Of a DNA stretch of 23,387 nt, positions 22,971 through 23,387 are shown piece by piece. The notes beneath the pieces are model-generated. The model saw nothing but the letters and a program-made list of their open reading frames with translations, made no database searches and was not told where the DNA came from. The translations under genes were made by a program, and so were the position numbers. Source of the DNA: JBBSVE01 sp038233815. GTDB taxonomy: Bacteria > Pseudomonadota > Alphaproteobacteria > Rhodobacterales > Rhodobacteraceae. The stretch lies in assembly GCA_038233815.1 (NCBI GenBank), contig JBBSVE010000041.1, forward strand, positions 1 to 23,387, written 5' to 3'. How positions within the stretch are numbered: the stretch's first letter is position 1; every line of letters begins with the position of its first letter.

Positions 22971-23387
22971 TTACCAATGACCCACGTTGTCAGCCGATTT
23001 CCACGGCTCGGCGGGCTCCAGCGCCTCACCCTTCTGCAACAGTTCGATGGAGATGTTGTCAGGGCTCCGCACAAAGGCCATCCGGCCATCGCGGGGCGGG
23101 CGGTTGATCGTGACGCCGTTGTCGCGCAGATGCGCGCAGGTCGCGTGAATATCGTCGACCTCGTAGGCGAGGTGCCCGAAATGGCGGCTGTCCGACGGCA
23201 GGCCCTCGTCCCCGTCCCAGTTCCACGTCAGCTCCACCGGGCATTCCTGCTGTCCCGGAGGCGCCATGAAGAGGAGCGTGAAGCGCCCGCCCTCATTCTC
23301 CATGCGGCGCGTTTCCTCCAGCCCCAGAAGCCTGTAGAACGCCATTGACGCGTCGAGATCCTTTACCCGGACCATCGTGTGCAGATA
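22971..23387 (-). CDS. gloA: Lactoylglutathione lyase, glyoxalase I (5' end outside window)
   Basis: Glyoxalase I converts the methylglyoxal-glutathione hemithioacetal to S-lactoylglutathione. The frame is still open at the window edge, reading YLHTMVRVKDLDASMAFYRL, so a few N-terminal residues are missing and the internal ATG at 23375 is not the start. The four metal ligands expected for this vicinal-oxygen-chelate fold can be placed: His in LHTMVRV, Glu in PVELTWNWD, His in HFGHLAYEVDD and Glu in NISIELLQKG. The glutathione-binding NW..DEG region is present. Length and motifs fit the GloA family. With gloB in the same window, the full pathway is encoded locally. Confidence 0.94.
   Translation of the reverse strand, partial: YLHTMVRVKDLDASMAFYRLLGLEETRRMENEGGRFTLLFMAPPGQQECPVELTWNWDGDEGLPSDSRHFGHLAYEVDDIHATCAHLRDNGVTINRPPRDGRMAFVRSPDNISIELLQKGEALEPAEPWKSADNVGHW

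Overview
The window looks like the chromosome of a GC-rich alphaproteobacterium of the Rhodobacterales (Rhodobacteraceae/Roseobacter-type). The evidence is the ddl-ftsQ-ftsA-ftsZ-lpxC-bamD-recN order, a DUF1476 (F1-ATPase zeta-subunit type) gene next to purC-purS, a DUF1638/corrinoid-protein/Bmt methionine-synthesis locus, a PraR-like XRE regulator and a GTTC-N7-GTTC LexA box. No rRNA, tRNA, CRISPR array or intact mobile element is visible. I cannot name the genus from sequence alone.

Layout. 1-8591 (+) is the 3' end of the division and cell-wall cluster: ddl (5' end cut off by the window), ftsQ and ftsA (overlapping and translationally coupled), ftsZ with its own likely promoter and a strong terminator, then lpxC, bamD and recN. 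8598-10598 (-) is a four-gene unit: corrinoid-binding protein, a 52-aa membrane microprotein, DUF1638 and a SnoaL-like/SgcJ-type protein. 10749-11828 (+) is a COG1533/SplB-type radical SAM gene with a LexA box just before its start. 11837-13195 (-) holds bmt and the zeta-subunit-like gene. 13366-14400 (+) is purC-purS, convergent with a lysine-rich 44-aa gene (14430-14564, -). 14725-17978 (-) holds clpA and gloB. 18294-19073 (+) is a Bax-inhibitor-1 membrane protein. 19217-19384 (-) is rpmG. About 19653-20815 is a decayed IS1182-family transposase. 21249-22500 (+) holds a PraR-like regulator and hisN. 22512-23387 (-) holds a FucU-like mutarotase and gloA (5' end cut off by the window).

Functional themes. 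The first third is the septation machinery plus outer-membrane biogenesis (LpxC, BamD), ending in the DNA-repair gene recN. The middle is most informative: the corrinoid protein and Bmt resemble separate modules of a methionine synthase (MetH), with DUF1638 and a tiny membrane protein in the same operon as the corrinoid module. Between them sits a probable SOS-controlled radical SAM gene. GloA and GloB together give the complete glutathione-dependent methylglyoxal pathway. The stretch 19.6-21.2 kb is the only clearly accessory part: an IS relic followed by an AT-richer, repeat-bearing control region in front of the XRE regulator.
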